A stretch of 64,000 nt of DNA from Peptoniphilus mikwangii (GTDB taxonomy: Bacteria > Bacillota > Clostridia > Tissierellales > Peptoniphilaceae). The notes under the pieces were generated by a model. The model ran no database searches. It was given only the letters and a program-made list of their open reading frames with translations, and was not told the DNA's origin. Each line of letters opens with the position of its first letter. The first letter of the stretch is position 1. Shown here piece by piece: positions 1 through 8,529 of the stretch. Both the position numbers and the translations under genes were made by a program. The stretch lies in the NCBI RefSeq assembly GCF_000468535.1, contig NZ_AUQY01000002.1, positions 186,001-250,000 on the forward strand. Reading direction: 5' to 3'.

Positions 1-4
1 AAAA

Positions 5-1237
5 ATGTTTAAATGGTTTAAAGAAAAATTTTCTAAAGATGATGAGCAAAAAATTATAAAAGAAAATTACGCAGATGAAGTGAATGAAGTTGAACAAAAA
101 GTTGAATTTTATGAAGAAAATAATTTGGAAAATACAAGTGTTGAAGATATTGATACTAAAGAAATCGTTGAATCTAACAATGAATTAGATCAGTTGGTTG
201 AAGGAACTTTGCATCAAGATGAAATTAAAGATAATAATTTAGAAAATGAAACTATTGATGAAATTAGTAATATTGAAGAAAAAGAAGAAATCTATGAAGA
301 AGTAGAAGAGATTAAGGAAGAGTCTAAATTATCTATATTTCAAAAATTAAAGCAAGGTTTAACTAAAACAAGACACGAAATGGGAGTAAAGATAAATACA
401 ATATTGGGCTCTTATGTAAAAATTGATGATGAAATGCTTGAAGATTTAGAGGATATTTTGATATCTGCAGACATCGGAATGGAAACTACGATGAAACTGA
501 TTGATAATCTTAGAAATACAATAATACAAGAAAAAATAAATGATCCCAATATGGTTAAACCATTGTTGAAAGAAGAAGTTAAAAAGCTTATGAACGACTC
601 ATTGGATAGTAAGATAAAAAAGGAAAGTCCTACTATAATTTTAGTTGTGGGAGTAAATGGCGTTGGAAAAACTACGACAATTGGCAAGTTATCAAGTAAG
701 TTGAAAATGGAAGGAAATAAAGTTTTAATAGCAGCGGCAGATACATTTAGAGCAGCAGCTATAGATCAACTGAAAACTTGGGGAGATAGAGCAAATGTAG
801 ATGTAATTTCACATAATGAAGGAGCAGATCCCGCAGCGGTAATATTTGATGGGATAACAGCAGCAAAATCACGAAATTCCGATATTCTTATTTGTGATAC
901 AGCAGGTAGACTTCACAATAAAGCCAATTTAATGAAAGAACTTGAAAAAATTAATAGAGTAATAGATAGAGAGTATCCTAATGCAAATAGAGAAACACTT
1001 CTTGTACTTGATGCTACAACGGGACAAAATGCTATGAATCAAGCTAAAACATTTAAGGAAGTTTGTAGTATTTCCGGAATAGTTTTGACAAAGCTTGATG
1101 GAACCGCAAAAGGAGGAGTAGTAATAGCTCTTCAAAGTGAACTTCAAATACCAATTAAGCTTGTAGGAGTAGGAGAGGGGATAGATGATTTACAAGAATT
1201 TGAATTGAACTCATTTATAGATGCCATATTTGATTGA
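5..1237 (+). CDS. ftsY: Signal recognition particle receptor FtsY
   Basis: GTPase that docks SRP-bound ribosomes at the SecYEG translocon on the inner face of the membrane. Residues 1 to about 108 form a very Glu/Asp-rich A domain with a short basic-aromatic start (MFKWFKEKF) suited to membrane contact. The helical N domain follows, then the G domain with P-loop GVNGVGKTTT near residue 216, DTAGR near 297 and TKLDG near 361. At 410 residues it is normal for a receptor with an acidic extension. The start lies four bases into the window, so its ribosome binding site cannot be seen. The stop is directly followed by the ribosome binding site of alr. Family assignment is secure: Ffh would carry a Met-rich M domain, which is absent. 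Confidence 0.97.
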   Translation: MFKWFKEKFSKDDEQKIIKENYADEVNEVEQKVEFYEENNLENTSVEDIDTKEIVESNNELDQLVEGTLHQDEIKDNNLENETIDEISNIEEKEEIYEEVEEIKEESKLSIFQKLKQGLTKTRHEMGVKINTILGSYVKIDDEMLEDLEDILISADIGMETTMKLIDNLRNTIIQEKINDPNMVKPLLKEEVKKLMNDSLDSKIKKESPTIILVVGVNGVGKTTTIGKLSSKLKMEGNKVLIAAADTFRAAAIDQLKTWGDRANVDVISHNEGADPAAVIFDGITAAKSRNSDILICDTAGRLHNKANLMKELEKINRVIDREYPNANRETLLVLDATTGQNAMNQAKTFKEVCSISGIVLTKLDGTAKGGVVIALQSELQIPIKLVGVGEGIDDLQEFELNSFIDAIFD

Positions 1238-1250
1238 TGGAGGTATTAAA

Positions 1251-2414
1251 TTGAATTTAACTAGACCTGCATGGTTGGAAATTAATTTGGATTATTTAAT
1301 AGAAAATATAAATAAAATAAGAAATAATGTCAGAGAAGATGCCGAAATAATATCGGTTGTTAAAAGTAATGCTTATGGTTTTGGAGCATTAAAAATAGTT
1401 GAAATTTTAAGAGAAAATGGAGTTAATTTTTTTGCAGTAGCGACTATGTCCGAAGCTATAGCTATAAGGAAAAAATTTAAAGATGTAAAACTTTTAATAC
1501 TTGGATATACACCGGATTATTTAATGAATGTTGCAGTTGAAAATGATATAACATCAGCTATTTATAATTATGAATCTGCAAGAACCTTAAATGAAATAGC
1601 TAAGAGTCAAAATAAAACAGCTACTATTCACATAGTATTAGACACAGGAATGAATAGGATAGGATTTAAAAATATAGATGATAGTATAGAAGACATAAAA
1701 AAGATTTCTAAATTTAAAAACATTTATATCGAAGGAGTATTTTCACATTTTGCAGCAGCTGATACCAATGCAGAATATACTAAAAGACAATTTAATATTT
1801 TTAAAAATGCAACAGACATTTTGGAAAAAAATAAAATTAATATACCGATAAAACATATAAATAATTCAAGTGCAATACTGAATTATAATGAATACAGTCT
1901 TGATGCGGTACGACCCGGAATAATACAATATGGTTCCACTGAAGGAATTAAGACTAAGTATAAAGAGTTAAATAATGTAAAATATATAGGTCAGATAAAA
2001 GCTCAAGTGTCTAATATTAAAATTGTTTCCAAAGGGGAAAAAGTAAGTTATGGATTAACTTATGAAACTTCAACTGAAACTAAAATAGCAACTATTCCAT
2101 TGGGATATTCAGATGGAATATTGAGACAACTTAGCGGAAAAATTGATGTGCTTGTATCAGGAAAAAGATGCAGACAGATAGGAAGAATATGTATGGATCA
2201 AATGATGGTGGATGTAAGTGGAGTAGATTGTAATATTGGAGACGAAGTTGTAATACTTGGTTCTCAAGGAAATGAGTATATTGATATATTAGAAATAGCA
2301 AGAAAAGTTGATGAAATTGCAACGTCATATTCATGTCATTTTTCTCCGAGACTTCCAAAGGTATATATTAAAAATGGAAAAATAGATGAAATAGTAGATG
2401 AATTGATTAAATAA
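1251..2414 (+). CDS. alr: Alanine racemase
   Basis: PLP enzyme interconverting L- and D-alanine for peptidoglycan precursors in the cytoplasm. The PLP lysine is K38 in VVKSNAYG, and the catalytic tyrosine is about Y267 in VSYGLTY. The C-terminal beta domain carries the typical GRICMDQMMVD segment. An in-frame ATG at 1221 exists inside the end of ftsY, but GGAGG at 1239-1243 sits seven bases before TTG 1251, and the resulting N-terminus (NLTRPAWLEINLDYL) matches the usual Alr start, so I take TTG 1251 (387 aa). It is apparently cotranscribed with ftsY and followed by a hairpin terminator. Confidence 0.95.
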   Translation: MNLTRPAWLEINLDYLIENINKIRNNVREDAEIISVVKSNAYGFGALKIVEILRENGVNFFAVATMSEAIAIRKKFKDVKLLILGYTPDYLMNVAVENDITSAIYNYESARTLNEIAKSQNKTATIHIVLDTGMNRIGFKNIDDSIEDIKKISKFKNIYIEGVFSHFAAADTNAEYTKRQFNIFKNATDILEKNKINIPIKHINNSSAILNYNEYSLDAVRPGIIQYGSTEGIKTKYKELNNVKYIGQIKAQVSNIKIVSKGEKVSYGLTYETSTETKIATIPLGYSDGILRQLSGKIDVLVSGKRCRQIGRICMDQMMVDVSGVDCNIGDEVVILGSQGNEYIDILEIARKVDEIATSYSCHFSPRLPKVYIKNGKIDEIVDELIK

Positions 2415-2475
2415 AGTAACAGTATTATATAGTCAATATGAGCTTTTATACAGAAGAATGAATTGATAGGATAAG

Positions 2476-2508
2476 AGACATATCATCTTAAGATGATGTG
2501 TCTTTTGT
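2476..2508 (+). terminator. Terminator after ftsY-alr
   Basis: Inverted repeat 2476-2503 (14-bp arms with one G-U style mismatch, meeting at TTAA) followed by a T-rich tail. It closes the ftsY-alr unit. The stretch from here to the infC promoter at 2627 is AT-rich and shows no gene or other structure to me. Confidence 0.7.
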
Positions 2509-2626
2509 TATTAAGTAAGATTATATGTCATTGAATATGTAAAGTTATGAATATAATAATGAAATATAATTTATTTTAAGTATTTTATTTTTTTATTATA
2601 TTTATTAAAAAATTGATATAAAATTA

Positions 2627-2655
2627 TTGACAGTATTTAATTAAATGTATATAAT
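2627..2655 (+). promoter_or_regulatory. Promoter of the infC operon
   Basis: A perfect consensus pair, TTGACA (2627-2632) and TATAAT (2650-2655), with a 17-base spacer. This is the strongest sigma-A-type promoter I see in the window, fitting a ribosomal protein operon. Predicted transcription start near 2662. Confidence 0.85.
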
Positions 2656-2661
2656 ATATGA

Positions 2662-2766
2662 GTATTAAAAGAAGAAGTCCGCTTCTCACCTTATTCTTAA
2701 GTTATAAGGTTGTTTGAGAATATCAATTTTATGAATTCTTGCGGGCTTTTTTGCCCGTTTTTTTAT
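2662..2766 (+). promoter_or_regulatory. infC-rpmI-rplT attenuator leader
   Basis: Untranslated leader of about 130 nt. It contains a stem of TTCTCA (2683-2688) with TGAGAA (2715-2720), enclosing ACCTTAT (2688-2694) with ATAAGGT (2704-2710). A GC-rich intrinsic terminator follows: CGGGC 2742-2746, GCCCG 2753-2757, then a run of Ts to 2764, placed before the infC ribosome binding site. A terminator upstream of the first gene implies transcription attenuation. Firmicute infC operons are known to carry an L20-responsive leader of this kind; that L20 is the ligand here is inference. Confidence 0.75.
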
Positions 2767-2791
2767 TATATATTAATGGAGGTGCTTAGAA

Positions 2792-3304
2792 ATTAAAGAG
2801 CTTCAAATAAATGAAGATATCAGAGAAAAAGAAGTTAGGTTAGTAGATGATGAAGGAAATCAAGTTGGTGTAGTAACTAGAGTCAGAGCATTAGAGATGG
2901 CTGAAGAGAAAAAGCTTGATCTTGTTAATGTCTCACCTAATTCAAAACCGCCTGTATGTCGTATTATGGATTATGGTAAATATAGGTATGATATGATTAA
3001 GAAGGAAAGAGAAGCAAAGAAAAAACAAAAAGTTATCAATGTTAAAGAGCTTCGCTTAACACCAAGTATTGAAACCAATGATTTAAAGACTAAGGCAAAT
3101 CGTGCTAAGGAATTTTTACAAAATGGCGATAGAGTTAAAATATCTGTTCGTTTTAGAGGAAGAGAAATGGGACATACTGAAATGGGCAAGGATGTGCTTG
3201 ATAATTTTGTTGAATTAATTTCTGAGTATGGAGTTGTGGATAAAAAACCGAAAATTGAAGGTAAGAGCATGATTATGTTTTTATCTCCCAAAACAGATAA
3301 ATAA
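2792..3304 (+). CDS. infC: Translation initiation factor IF-3 (AUU start)
   Basis: IF3 binds the 30S subunit and enforces correct start-codon choice. The first in-frame ATG (2897) falls inside the N-domain, so it cannot be the start: the sequence upstream encodes the conserved [18 protein letters not shown] region. The only suitable initiation codon is ATT at 2792, nine bases after GGAGG at 2778-2782, giving 170 residues. A rare AUU start is the classical IF3 autoregulation device in bacteria. The linker and C-domain (about residue 85 on) contain the [12 protein letters not shown]-like core of the family. First gene of infC-rpmI-rplT. Confidence 0.95.
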   Translation: MKELQINEDIREKEVRLVDDEGNQVGVVTRVRALEMAEEKKLDLVNVSPNSKPPVCRIMDYGKYRYDMIKKEREAKKKQKVINVKELRLTPSIETNDLKTKANRAKEFLQNGDRVKISVRFRGREMGHTEMGKDVLDNFVELISEYGVVDKKPKIEGKSMIMFLSPKTDK

Positions 3305-3315
3305 GGAGGATTACT

Positions 3316-3507
3316 ATGGGTAAAATGAAAACTCACAGAGCATCTGCTAAGAGATTTAAGAGAACAGGCTCTGGAAAGCTTAAAAGAGGATATGCGTTTA
3401 AAGGCCATTTAACAGGTAAAAAGACAGCAAAAAGACTTAGAAAACTTAGAAAATCTAGTTTAGTAAGTAAGGGCGATCAAAGAAGAATCGATCATATGAT
3501 TCCATAG
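3316..3507 (+). CDS. rpmI: Ribosomal protein L35
   Basis: Small, highly basic 50S protein of 63 residues with the family start [15 protein letters not shown] and the [15 protein letters not shown] segment. Preceded by AAGGAGGA. Sits 11 bases after infC and 15 before rplT, the standard Firmicute order, so it should share the infC promoter and leader control. Confidence 0.97.
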   Translation: MGKMKTHRASAKRFKRTGSGKLKRGYAFKGHLTGKKTAKRLRKLRKSSLVSKGDQRRIDHMIP

Positions 3508-3522
3508 TAGGAGGTTAATGTA

Positions 3523-3873
3523 ATGGCTAGAATTAAAAGAGCAGTAAATGCTAAGAAAAAACACAAGAAAATTTTAAAGCAAGCTAAGGGATATTTTGGT
3601 GCAAAATCAAAGTTATTCAGACCTGCTAATCAAGCAGTTATGAAGTCTTTAAGCTATGCTTTTATAGGTAGAAAACAAAGAAAAAGAGATTTTAGAAAAC
3701 TTTGGATTGCGAGAATTAATGCTGCAACAAGAATTAATGGGATGAGTTATTCTAAATTTATAAATGGATTAAAGAAAGCTAATATTGAAATTAACAGAAA
3801 AATGCTATCAGAAATGGCAATCAATGATCCTCAAGGTTTTGCTAAATTAGTAGAAATAGCAAAAGGAGAGTAA
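3523..3873 (+). CDS. rplT: Ribosomal protein L20
   Basis: 50S assembly protein of 116 residues with an extended basic N-terminal tail ([18 protein letters not shown]) and the globular [21 protein letters not shown] portion. In Firmicutes L20 represses its own operon by binding the leader; the upstream attenuator is consistent with that. AGGAGG precedes the start. Last gene of the operon. Confidence 0.97.
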   Translation: MARIKRAVNAKKKHKKILKQAKGYFGAKSKLFRPANQAVMKSLSYAFIGRKQRKRDFRKLWIARINAATRINGMSYSKFINGLKKANIEINRKMLSEMAINDPQGFAKLVEIAKGE

Positions 3874-3874
3874 T

Positions 3875-3900
3875 AAAGTTCCTTAGGGGACTTTATTTTT
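3875..3900 (+). terminator. Terminator after rplT
   Basis: Eight-pair stem AAAGTTCC (3875-3882) with GGGACTTT (3887-3894), followed by ATTTTT. It ends the infC operon and lies just before the ktrB ribosome binding site. Confidence 0.75.
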
Positions 3901-3914
3901 CTTAGGAGGAAAAA

Positions 3915-5267
3915 TTGTATTTGAAATTTCGATTAAAAATTTCTAAATTATTGCAAAATCCACCTTTATTATTGGGAATATCATTTATAGTTGTAATTTT
4001 AATAGGTACATTTTTATTAAACTTACCTATAGCAAGTTCTAATGGAGAATCAATAGGTTTTGTTGATGCTTTTTTCACTTCAAGCTCTGCTACTTGCGTA
4101 ACTGGACTTGTTGTTGTAAATACAGCTAAAAATTGGACTACATTCGGACACATAGTTATAATTATGTTAATTCAAATTGGTGGACTTGGAACGATGGTTG
4201 TATTTTCTATAATACCATTGATTCTTAGAAAAAAAATTGGATTGACACAAAGACTATTGTTAAAAGAACAGTTGAATATAGATTCAATGTCCGGCATTGT
4301 AAAGCTTAGTAAATACGTGATTTTCACAAGTTTTATAGTAGAGTTTATTGGAGCAATATTTTTATCTGTTAGATTTATTCCAATATATGGATTTGTAAAA
4401 GGAATATGGTATTCTATATTTCATTCTATTTCTGCATTTTGTAATGCAGGTTTTGATATTATAGGAAACTCTATTGAGATATATAATACGGATATTATAA
4501 TTAATTTAGTCATAATGTTATTGGTTTTTTTAGGCGGTTTAGGATTTACGGTTTATATTGATATGTATAGAAGTAGAAAGTTTAGAAATTTTAGCATGCA
4601 CACTAAGATGGTTCTTATAATGTCATTTATTTTACTTGCTTTTGGCACAATATTATTTTTGTTGATAGAATATAATAATGTACAAACCATATCAAATTAT
4701 AGCATAAAAGATAAGTTTTTAATTTCTGCGTTTCAATCAACAATTACCAGAACTGCAGGGTTTAATTCAATTCCTATGGATAAAATAAGAGATTCATCAG
4801 CATTTCTTATGATTATTCTAATGTTTATAGGAGGTTCTCCGGCATCAACTGCAGGTGGATTAAAGACTACTACGCTTGGAGTAATGATGTTTACAGCTTT
4901 CTCTGTTATAAGAGGCGAAAGAGAAGCGGTTTTTATGAAAAGAGCAATACCAAATAATATTATTTTTAAATGTATGGCTATAACTTTTATTTGTATTGGA
5001 TTGGTTCTTATGGTAGCTTTAGAGCTTTCTATATTTGAAAATGAAAAATTTAAATTTGTAGATATTTTGTTTGAAACTGTTTCTGCATTTGGGACAGTTG
5101 GACTTACAAGAGGTATAACTGATAAGTTAGGAAATGTATCAAAAATCATATTGTCATTTACTATGTTCCTTGGAAGGGTTGGTCCTACAACTCTTGCAAT
5201 AGGTCTTATGAGAAAGAAGAAATCTTCTAACTTGAAATATGCTGAAGGTCATGTTATTGTTGGATAG
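3915..5267 (+). CDS. ktrB: Potassium uptake channel subunit KtrB/TrkH family
   Basis: Integral membrane potassium-translocating subunit, 450 residues, with the fourfold membrane-pore-membrane plan. Pore-loop signatures are visible as SSSATCVTGL, FCNAGFD, RTAGFNS and FGTVGLT. Ktr systems take up K+ with Na+ dependence and are gated by the cytosolic ring protein encoded by the next gene. AGGAGGA (3904-3910) precedes TTG 3915; TTG 3921 is an equally plausible start two codons later. KtrB rather than TrkH is favoured by length and by the adjoining single-RCK ktrA. Confidence 0.93.
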   Translation: MYLKFRLKISKLLQNPPLLLGISFIVVILIGTFLLNLPIASSNGESIGFVDAFFTSSSATCVTGLVVVNTAKNWTTFGHIVIIMLIQIGGLGTMVVFSIIPLILRKKIGLTQRLLLKEQLNIDSMSGIVKLSKYVIFTSFIVEFIGAIFLSVRFIPIYGFVKGIWYSIFHSISAFCNAGFDIIGNSIEIYNTDIIINLVIMLLVFLGGLGFTVYIDMYRSRKFRNFSMHTKMVLIMSFILLAFGTILFLLIEYNNVQTISNYSIKDKFLISAFQSTITRTAGFNSIPMDKIRDSSAFLMIILMFIGGSPASTAGGLKTTTLGVMMFTAFSVIRGEREAVFMKRAIPNNIIFKCMAITFICIGLVLMVALELSIFENEKFKFVDILFETVSAFGTVGLTRGITDKLGNVSKIILSFTMFLGRVGPTTLAIGLMRKKKSSNLKYAEGHVIVG

Positions 5268-5276
5268 GAGGCTACT

Positions 5277-5924
5277 ATGAAATCTTTTGTAGTTTTTGGA
5301 TGTGGTAGATTTGGTTCTACAATTGCTACAACTCTTACAGGATTAGGTAATGAGGTTCTTGCAATAGATAATAATTTTGAAAATGCTCAAGCAATTTCAG
5401 ATCAAGTAACAACAGCTATACAGTGTGATGTATTAGATGAAAACGCAACTAAAGATTTGGGACTTAAAAATTTTGATACGGCAATTATTGCAATAGGTTC
5501 GAATCTTGAAGCAGCAATTATGGCAACTATAATATCTAAAGAAGCAGGAATTCCGTATATTATTGCAAAAGCAAAAACAGAAAGACAAGGTGGAATACTT
5601 GAGAAGATAGGTGCTGATAAAATTATATATCCGGAAAGAGATATGGCATATAGGGTTGCACATAATATGACATCAAGTAAAATTCTTGATTATATTCAGT
5701 TATCTCCAGGTTTTTCTATTGTAGAATTAAAACTTTTACCTGAATGGGAAAATAAGACAATAGATGAGTTAAAAATAAGAAATAAGTACGAAATAACTAT
5801 TTTAGGAATACAAAGAAATAATGACATCCAGATAGCACCTAAACCAGATACTAAGTTAGTTTCTGAAGATGTATTAATAATTTTAGGAAGAGAAGAAGCT
5901 ATTGAAAAAGTTGAAAAAATTTAA
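5277..5924 (+). CDS. ktrA: Potassium uptake regulatory subunit KtrA
   Basis: Cytosolic gating protein of the Ktr system, 215 residues. N-terminal Rossmann RCK_N domain with GCGRFGS at the nucleotide-binding turn and an acidic end of strand two (AIDNN). The C-terminal RCK_C domain covers about residues 135-215. It forms an octameric ring that binds ATP/ADP and opens KtrB. The gene starts nine bases after ktrB behind GGAGG, so the two are cotranscribed and probably translated in balance. Confidence 0.94.
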   Translation: MKSFVVFGCGRFGSTIATTLTGLGNEVLAIDNNFENAQAISDQVTTAIQCDVLDENATKDLGLKNFDTAIIAIGSNLEAAIMATIISKEAGIPYIIAKAKTERQGGILEKIGADKIIYPERDMAYRVAHNMTSSKILDYIQLSPGFSIVELKLLPEWENKTIDELKIRNKYEITILGIQRNNDIQIAPKPDTKLVSEDVLIILGREEAIEKVEKI

Positions 5925-5983
5925 TAAAATCATAACTTTTATGTTGTTAAATTAAGGGTATAATAATAAACAGAGGTGATATT

Positions 5984-6409
5984 ATGATTACTATGGAAAA
6001 AATAGATTATGTTATGGATGTTACAAATTCTTCTTATGATGTTGTGAGAAGAGCTTTATTAGATTCAGATGGAGATGTCGATTTAGCCGTTGATATAATT
6101 AGAAAATCAGTGGATACTTCTTCAAAAAAATCTAAAGATACGATTGACTTTGAGGATATAAAAGATGCAATTAAGGAAATTTGGAATCAAGGAAATGCAA
6201 ATAAGTTGGTTGTAAAAAAAGACGGGGATATTGTTTTAAGTTTATCACTTACTGTATCTGCACTTGGAATAATTCTTGCACCAGTTGCTGCTTTAGTAGG
6301 TGTTGGAGCGGGTATTGTTAATGATTATGAATTTAAAATTATATTGTCGACAAAGGAAGAAATTGATATAAAAGAATATATAAAAGGTAAAAGCAAAACA
6401 AAAAATTAA
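5984..6409 (+). CDS. DUF4342 protein with UBA-like N-terminus
   Basis: 141-residue protein of unknown function. Residues 1-45 resemble the UBA-like helical module seen in DUF4342 proteins and in EF-Ts (VMDVTNSSYDVVRRALLDSDGD). The rest carries a Gly/Ala/Leu-rich hydrophobic stretch (about 88-110, LSLTVSALGIILAPVAALVG) that may insert in or lie on a membrane, then a short charged tail. GAGGTGA at 5973-5979 supports ATG 5984. A TATAAT at 5960-5965 could be its -10 element, without a clear -35. No function should be inferred from the neighbours. Confidence 0.75.
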   Translation: MITMEKIDYVMDVTNSSYDVVRRALLDSDGDVDLAVDIIRKSVDTSSKKSKDTIDFEDIKDAIKEIWNQGNANKLVVKKDGDIVLSLSLTVSALGIILAPVAALVGVGAGIVNDYEFKIILSTKEEIDIKEYIKGKSKTKN

Positions 6410-6480
6410 TAATTATTGTAATATAGTATGTTTTGTGTTAGAATAATTTAATAATATAAGATTATTAAGGGAGTGTTAAA

Positions 6481-6684
6481 ATGCAAAAAGGTATTCATCC
6501 AGAATATAAAGAAGCAACTGTAACATGTGCTTGTGGAAATACATTTAAAACAGGCTCGGTTAAAGAAGATTTAAAAGTTGAAATTTGTTCTGAATGTCAT
6601 CCGTTTTTCACAGGAAAACAAAAGTTTACTGACCATGGCGGACGTATTGAGAAATTCAATAAGAAATATCAAAGAAATAAGTAA
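6481..6684 (+). CDS. rpmE: Ribosomal protein L31, zinc-binding type
   Basis: 50S protein of 67 residues. It keeps the four zinc ligands of the C+ form: TCACGN near residue 16 and CSECHPF near residue 37. This separates it from the zinc-free paralogue induced by zinc starvation. AAGGGAG precedes the start. It heads the rpmE-DUF1385-prmC-prfA arrangement common in Clostridia, but a terminator hairpin follows immediately. Confidence 0.96.
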   Translation: MQKGIHPEYKEATVTCACGNTFKTGSVKEDLKVEICSECHPFFTGKQKFTDHGGRIEKFNKKYQRNK

Positions 6685-6710
6685 TGGTTAGCAAATGGCT
6701 AACCATTTTT
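6684..6710 (+). terminator. Terminator after rpmE
   Basis: Perfect nine-pair stem ATGGTTAGC (6684-6692) with GCTAACCAT (6698-6706), five-base loop, then TTTTT. It overlaps the last base of rpmE and would uncouple L31 expression from the downstream genes at least in part. Confidence 0.8.
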
Positions 6711-6724
6711 CTTTAAGGAGTAAT

Positions 6725-7675
6725 ATGGATAAGGTATTTAATAAAAAAGCTTTTAAAACAACTATAGGTGGACAAGCCCTTATTGAAGGTGTTCTTATGA
6801 GAGGACCGTCAAAAATCGCTATAGCTGTTAGAAAGCCGGATAAAACTATTGAGTTAAAAATAGAAAAGTTAAATGATTTAAGTGAAAAATATAAACTATT
6901 ATCTTTCCCAATAATTAGAGGTGCATATAAATTTGTAGATGCAATGGTACTTGGAATAAATGCACTAACATATTCTGCATCTTTTTTGGAAGATGAGAGT
7001 AAAGAAGAAATAAGAAAATCCGATAAGTTAATGGACAAGATTTTTAAAGATAAGAAAGAGAATATTGAAACCGGACTTACAATATTAGTTTCGTTTATGA
7101 TTGCATCTATTCTATTTATGATTTTTCCAAGTTTGATAGCTGGATTTTTACAGAAACATATAGGATCCACTGTGATTTTAAATTTGGTTGAAGGAGTATT
7201 TAGACTTATTGTATTTGGAATATATCTTTACTATATATCTAAAATTGAAGATATAAAAAGAGTTTTTGAATATCATGGAAGTGAACATAAATCAATTCAT
7301 TGTTATGAGGCGGGGGAAGAACTCACCGTAGAAAATGTAAAAAAATATCCATTAGTTCATCCAAGATGCGGAACAAGTTTTTTGTTTATGGTAATGCTTA
7401 TAAGTATATTTGTATTGTCATTTTTTGGATGGCCGAGTATTTTAATAAGGATAATTTCAAGAATATTGGCGCTGCCGATTATTGCGGGAATTGCCTATGA
7501 GGTAAATAGAATTATCGGTAAAAGTGATTCTAATGTATGTAGGATACTTGCTATTCCGGGTCTTCAAATTCAAAAATATGTTACTGTAAGAGAACCGGAT
7601 GATTCAATGATAGAAGTGGCAATAGAAAGTTTAAAAGCAGTTTTACCTGAAGATGGTGAAAGTGATTTATGGTAA
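6725..7675 (+). CDS. yqhQ: DUF1385 membrane protein, YqhQ family
   Basis: 316-residue membrane protein of unknown biochemical role. It shows the family start TTIGGQALIEGVLMRGP, a central pair of hydrophobic helices (about 123-175), the conserved His/Cys patch YHGSEHKSIHCYE near residue 190 and VHPRCGTSF near 216, then more membrane segments. The conserved histidines and cysteines have led to suggestions of metal binding, not demonstrated here. AAGGAG at 6715-6720 points to ATG 6725; an earlier ATG at 6695 lies in the loop of the rpmE terminator and is not used. The end overlaps prmC by seven bases. Confidence 0.85.
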   Translation: MDKVFNKKAFKTTIGGQALIEGVLMRGPSKIAIAVRKPDKTIELKIEKLNDLSEKYKLLSFPIIRGAYKFVDAMVLGINALTYSASFLEDESKEEIRKSDKLMDKIFKDKKENIETGLTILVSFMIASILFMIFPSLIAGFLQKHIGSTVILNLVEGVFRLIVFGIYLYYISKIEDIKRVFEYHGSEHKSIHCYEAGEELTVENVKKYPLVHPRCGTSFLFMVMLISIFVLSFFGWPSILIRIISRILALPIIAGIAYEVNRIIGKSDSNVCRILAIPGLQIQKYVTVREPDDSMIEVAIESLKAVLPEDGESDLW

Positions 7676-8529
7676 TAAGAGATATTTTAAACAGAGGGAT
7701 AAAATATTTAGAAAATTCAGAATATACTAATCCATTTTTTGAAGTCAGATTGATTTTATCCAAAATATTAGGATATGATATATCATATTTAATATCGCAT
7801 GAAGATGAGAATATAGATAAAGAAATTGAAAATAAATATTTTGATATTTTAAGAAGAAGAAACAACGGAGAACCTCTACAATATATTTTTGGAATAGTTG
7901 AATTTTATGGAAGAGATTTTTTTATTGATGATAATGTTTTAATTCCAAGAAATGATACAGAAGTTAGTATTGAAGTACTTAAAAAGTTATTTGAAAATTA
8001 TAAAATAGAAAATTTTTTAGAAATAGGATGTGGAAGTGGAATAGTTTCTATAAGTATGGCAATAGAAAATAAAGATATAAAATTTACTTCTTGTGACATT
8101 TCGGATTATGCAATAAATAATACTAAAAAGAATATTTCTAAATATAATTTGGATAATATTTCTGTAGTAAAAAGTAATATCTATTCAAATATAAAAGATA
8201 AATATGATATAATTTATTCAAATCCGCCGTATATTAAGACAGAAGAAATAGATTATCTGCAAAGAGAGGTTAAGGATTATGAACCTCATCTCGCATTAGA
8301 TGGAGGTATAGACGGTCTTTGTTTTTATAGAAAAATAGTTTCGAAATTGGATAAATTTTTAAAAAAAGACGGTTTTGTAGTTTTTGAAATAGGTCATAAT
8401 CAAAGCAGTGAATTAAGAAATATTTTATCTGAATATAATTTTTTTGTTATAAAAGATATGTCAGGGAGAGATAGAGTAGTAATTGCGAGTAAAGGAGAAA
8501 TAGATGTACGAAAATTTGCAAGTATTTGA
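7669..8529 (+). CDS. prmC: Release factor glutamine methyltransferase PrmC/HemK
   Basis: SAM-dependent enzyme that methylates the Gln of the GGQ motif in release factors, including the RF1 encoded next door. 286 residues: helical N-domain to about residue 80, then a Rossmann methyltransferase with the SAM loop EIGCGSG and the substrate-binding NPPY motif. The gene overlaps the DUF1385 gene upstream and prfA downstream by 26 bases, implying tight coupling of the modifying enzyme with its substrate. Confidence 0.95.
   Translation: MVIRDILNRGIKYLENSEYTNPFFEVRLILSKILGYDISYLISHEDENIDKEIENKYFDILRRRNNGEPLQYIFGIVEFYGRDFFIDDNVLIPRNDTEVSIEVLKKLFENYKIENFLEIGCGSGIVSISMAIENKDIKFTSCDISDYAINNTKKNISKYNLDNISVVKSNIYSNIKDKYDIIYSNPPYIKTEEIDYLQREVKDYEPHLALDGGIDGLCFYRKIVSKLDKFLKKDGFVVFEIGHNQSSELRNILSEYNFFVIKDMSGRDRVVIASKGEIDVRKFASI

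Noticed and set aside
2897-3304. infC starting at ATG 2897
   Set aside because: This cuts off 35 conserved N-terminal residues and has no ribosome binding site; ATT 2792 has both.
2971-3408. Long minus-strand ORF opposite infC and rpmI
   Set aside because: It is antisense to conserved ribosomal genes, lacks a binding site and family resemblance; typical shadow ORF of AT-rich coding DNA.
6695-6724. DUF1385 protein starting at ATG 6695
   Set aside because: The codon lies in the rpmE terminator hairpin and lacks a binding site, whereas AAGGAG fits ATG 6725.
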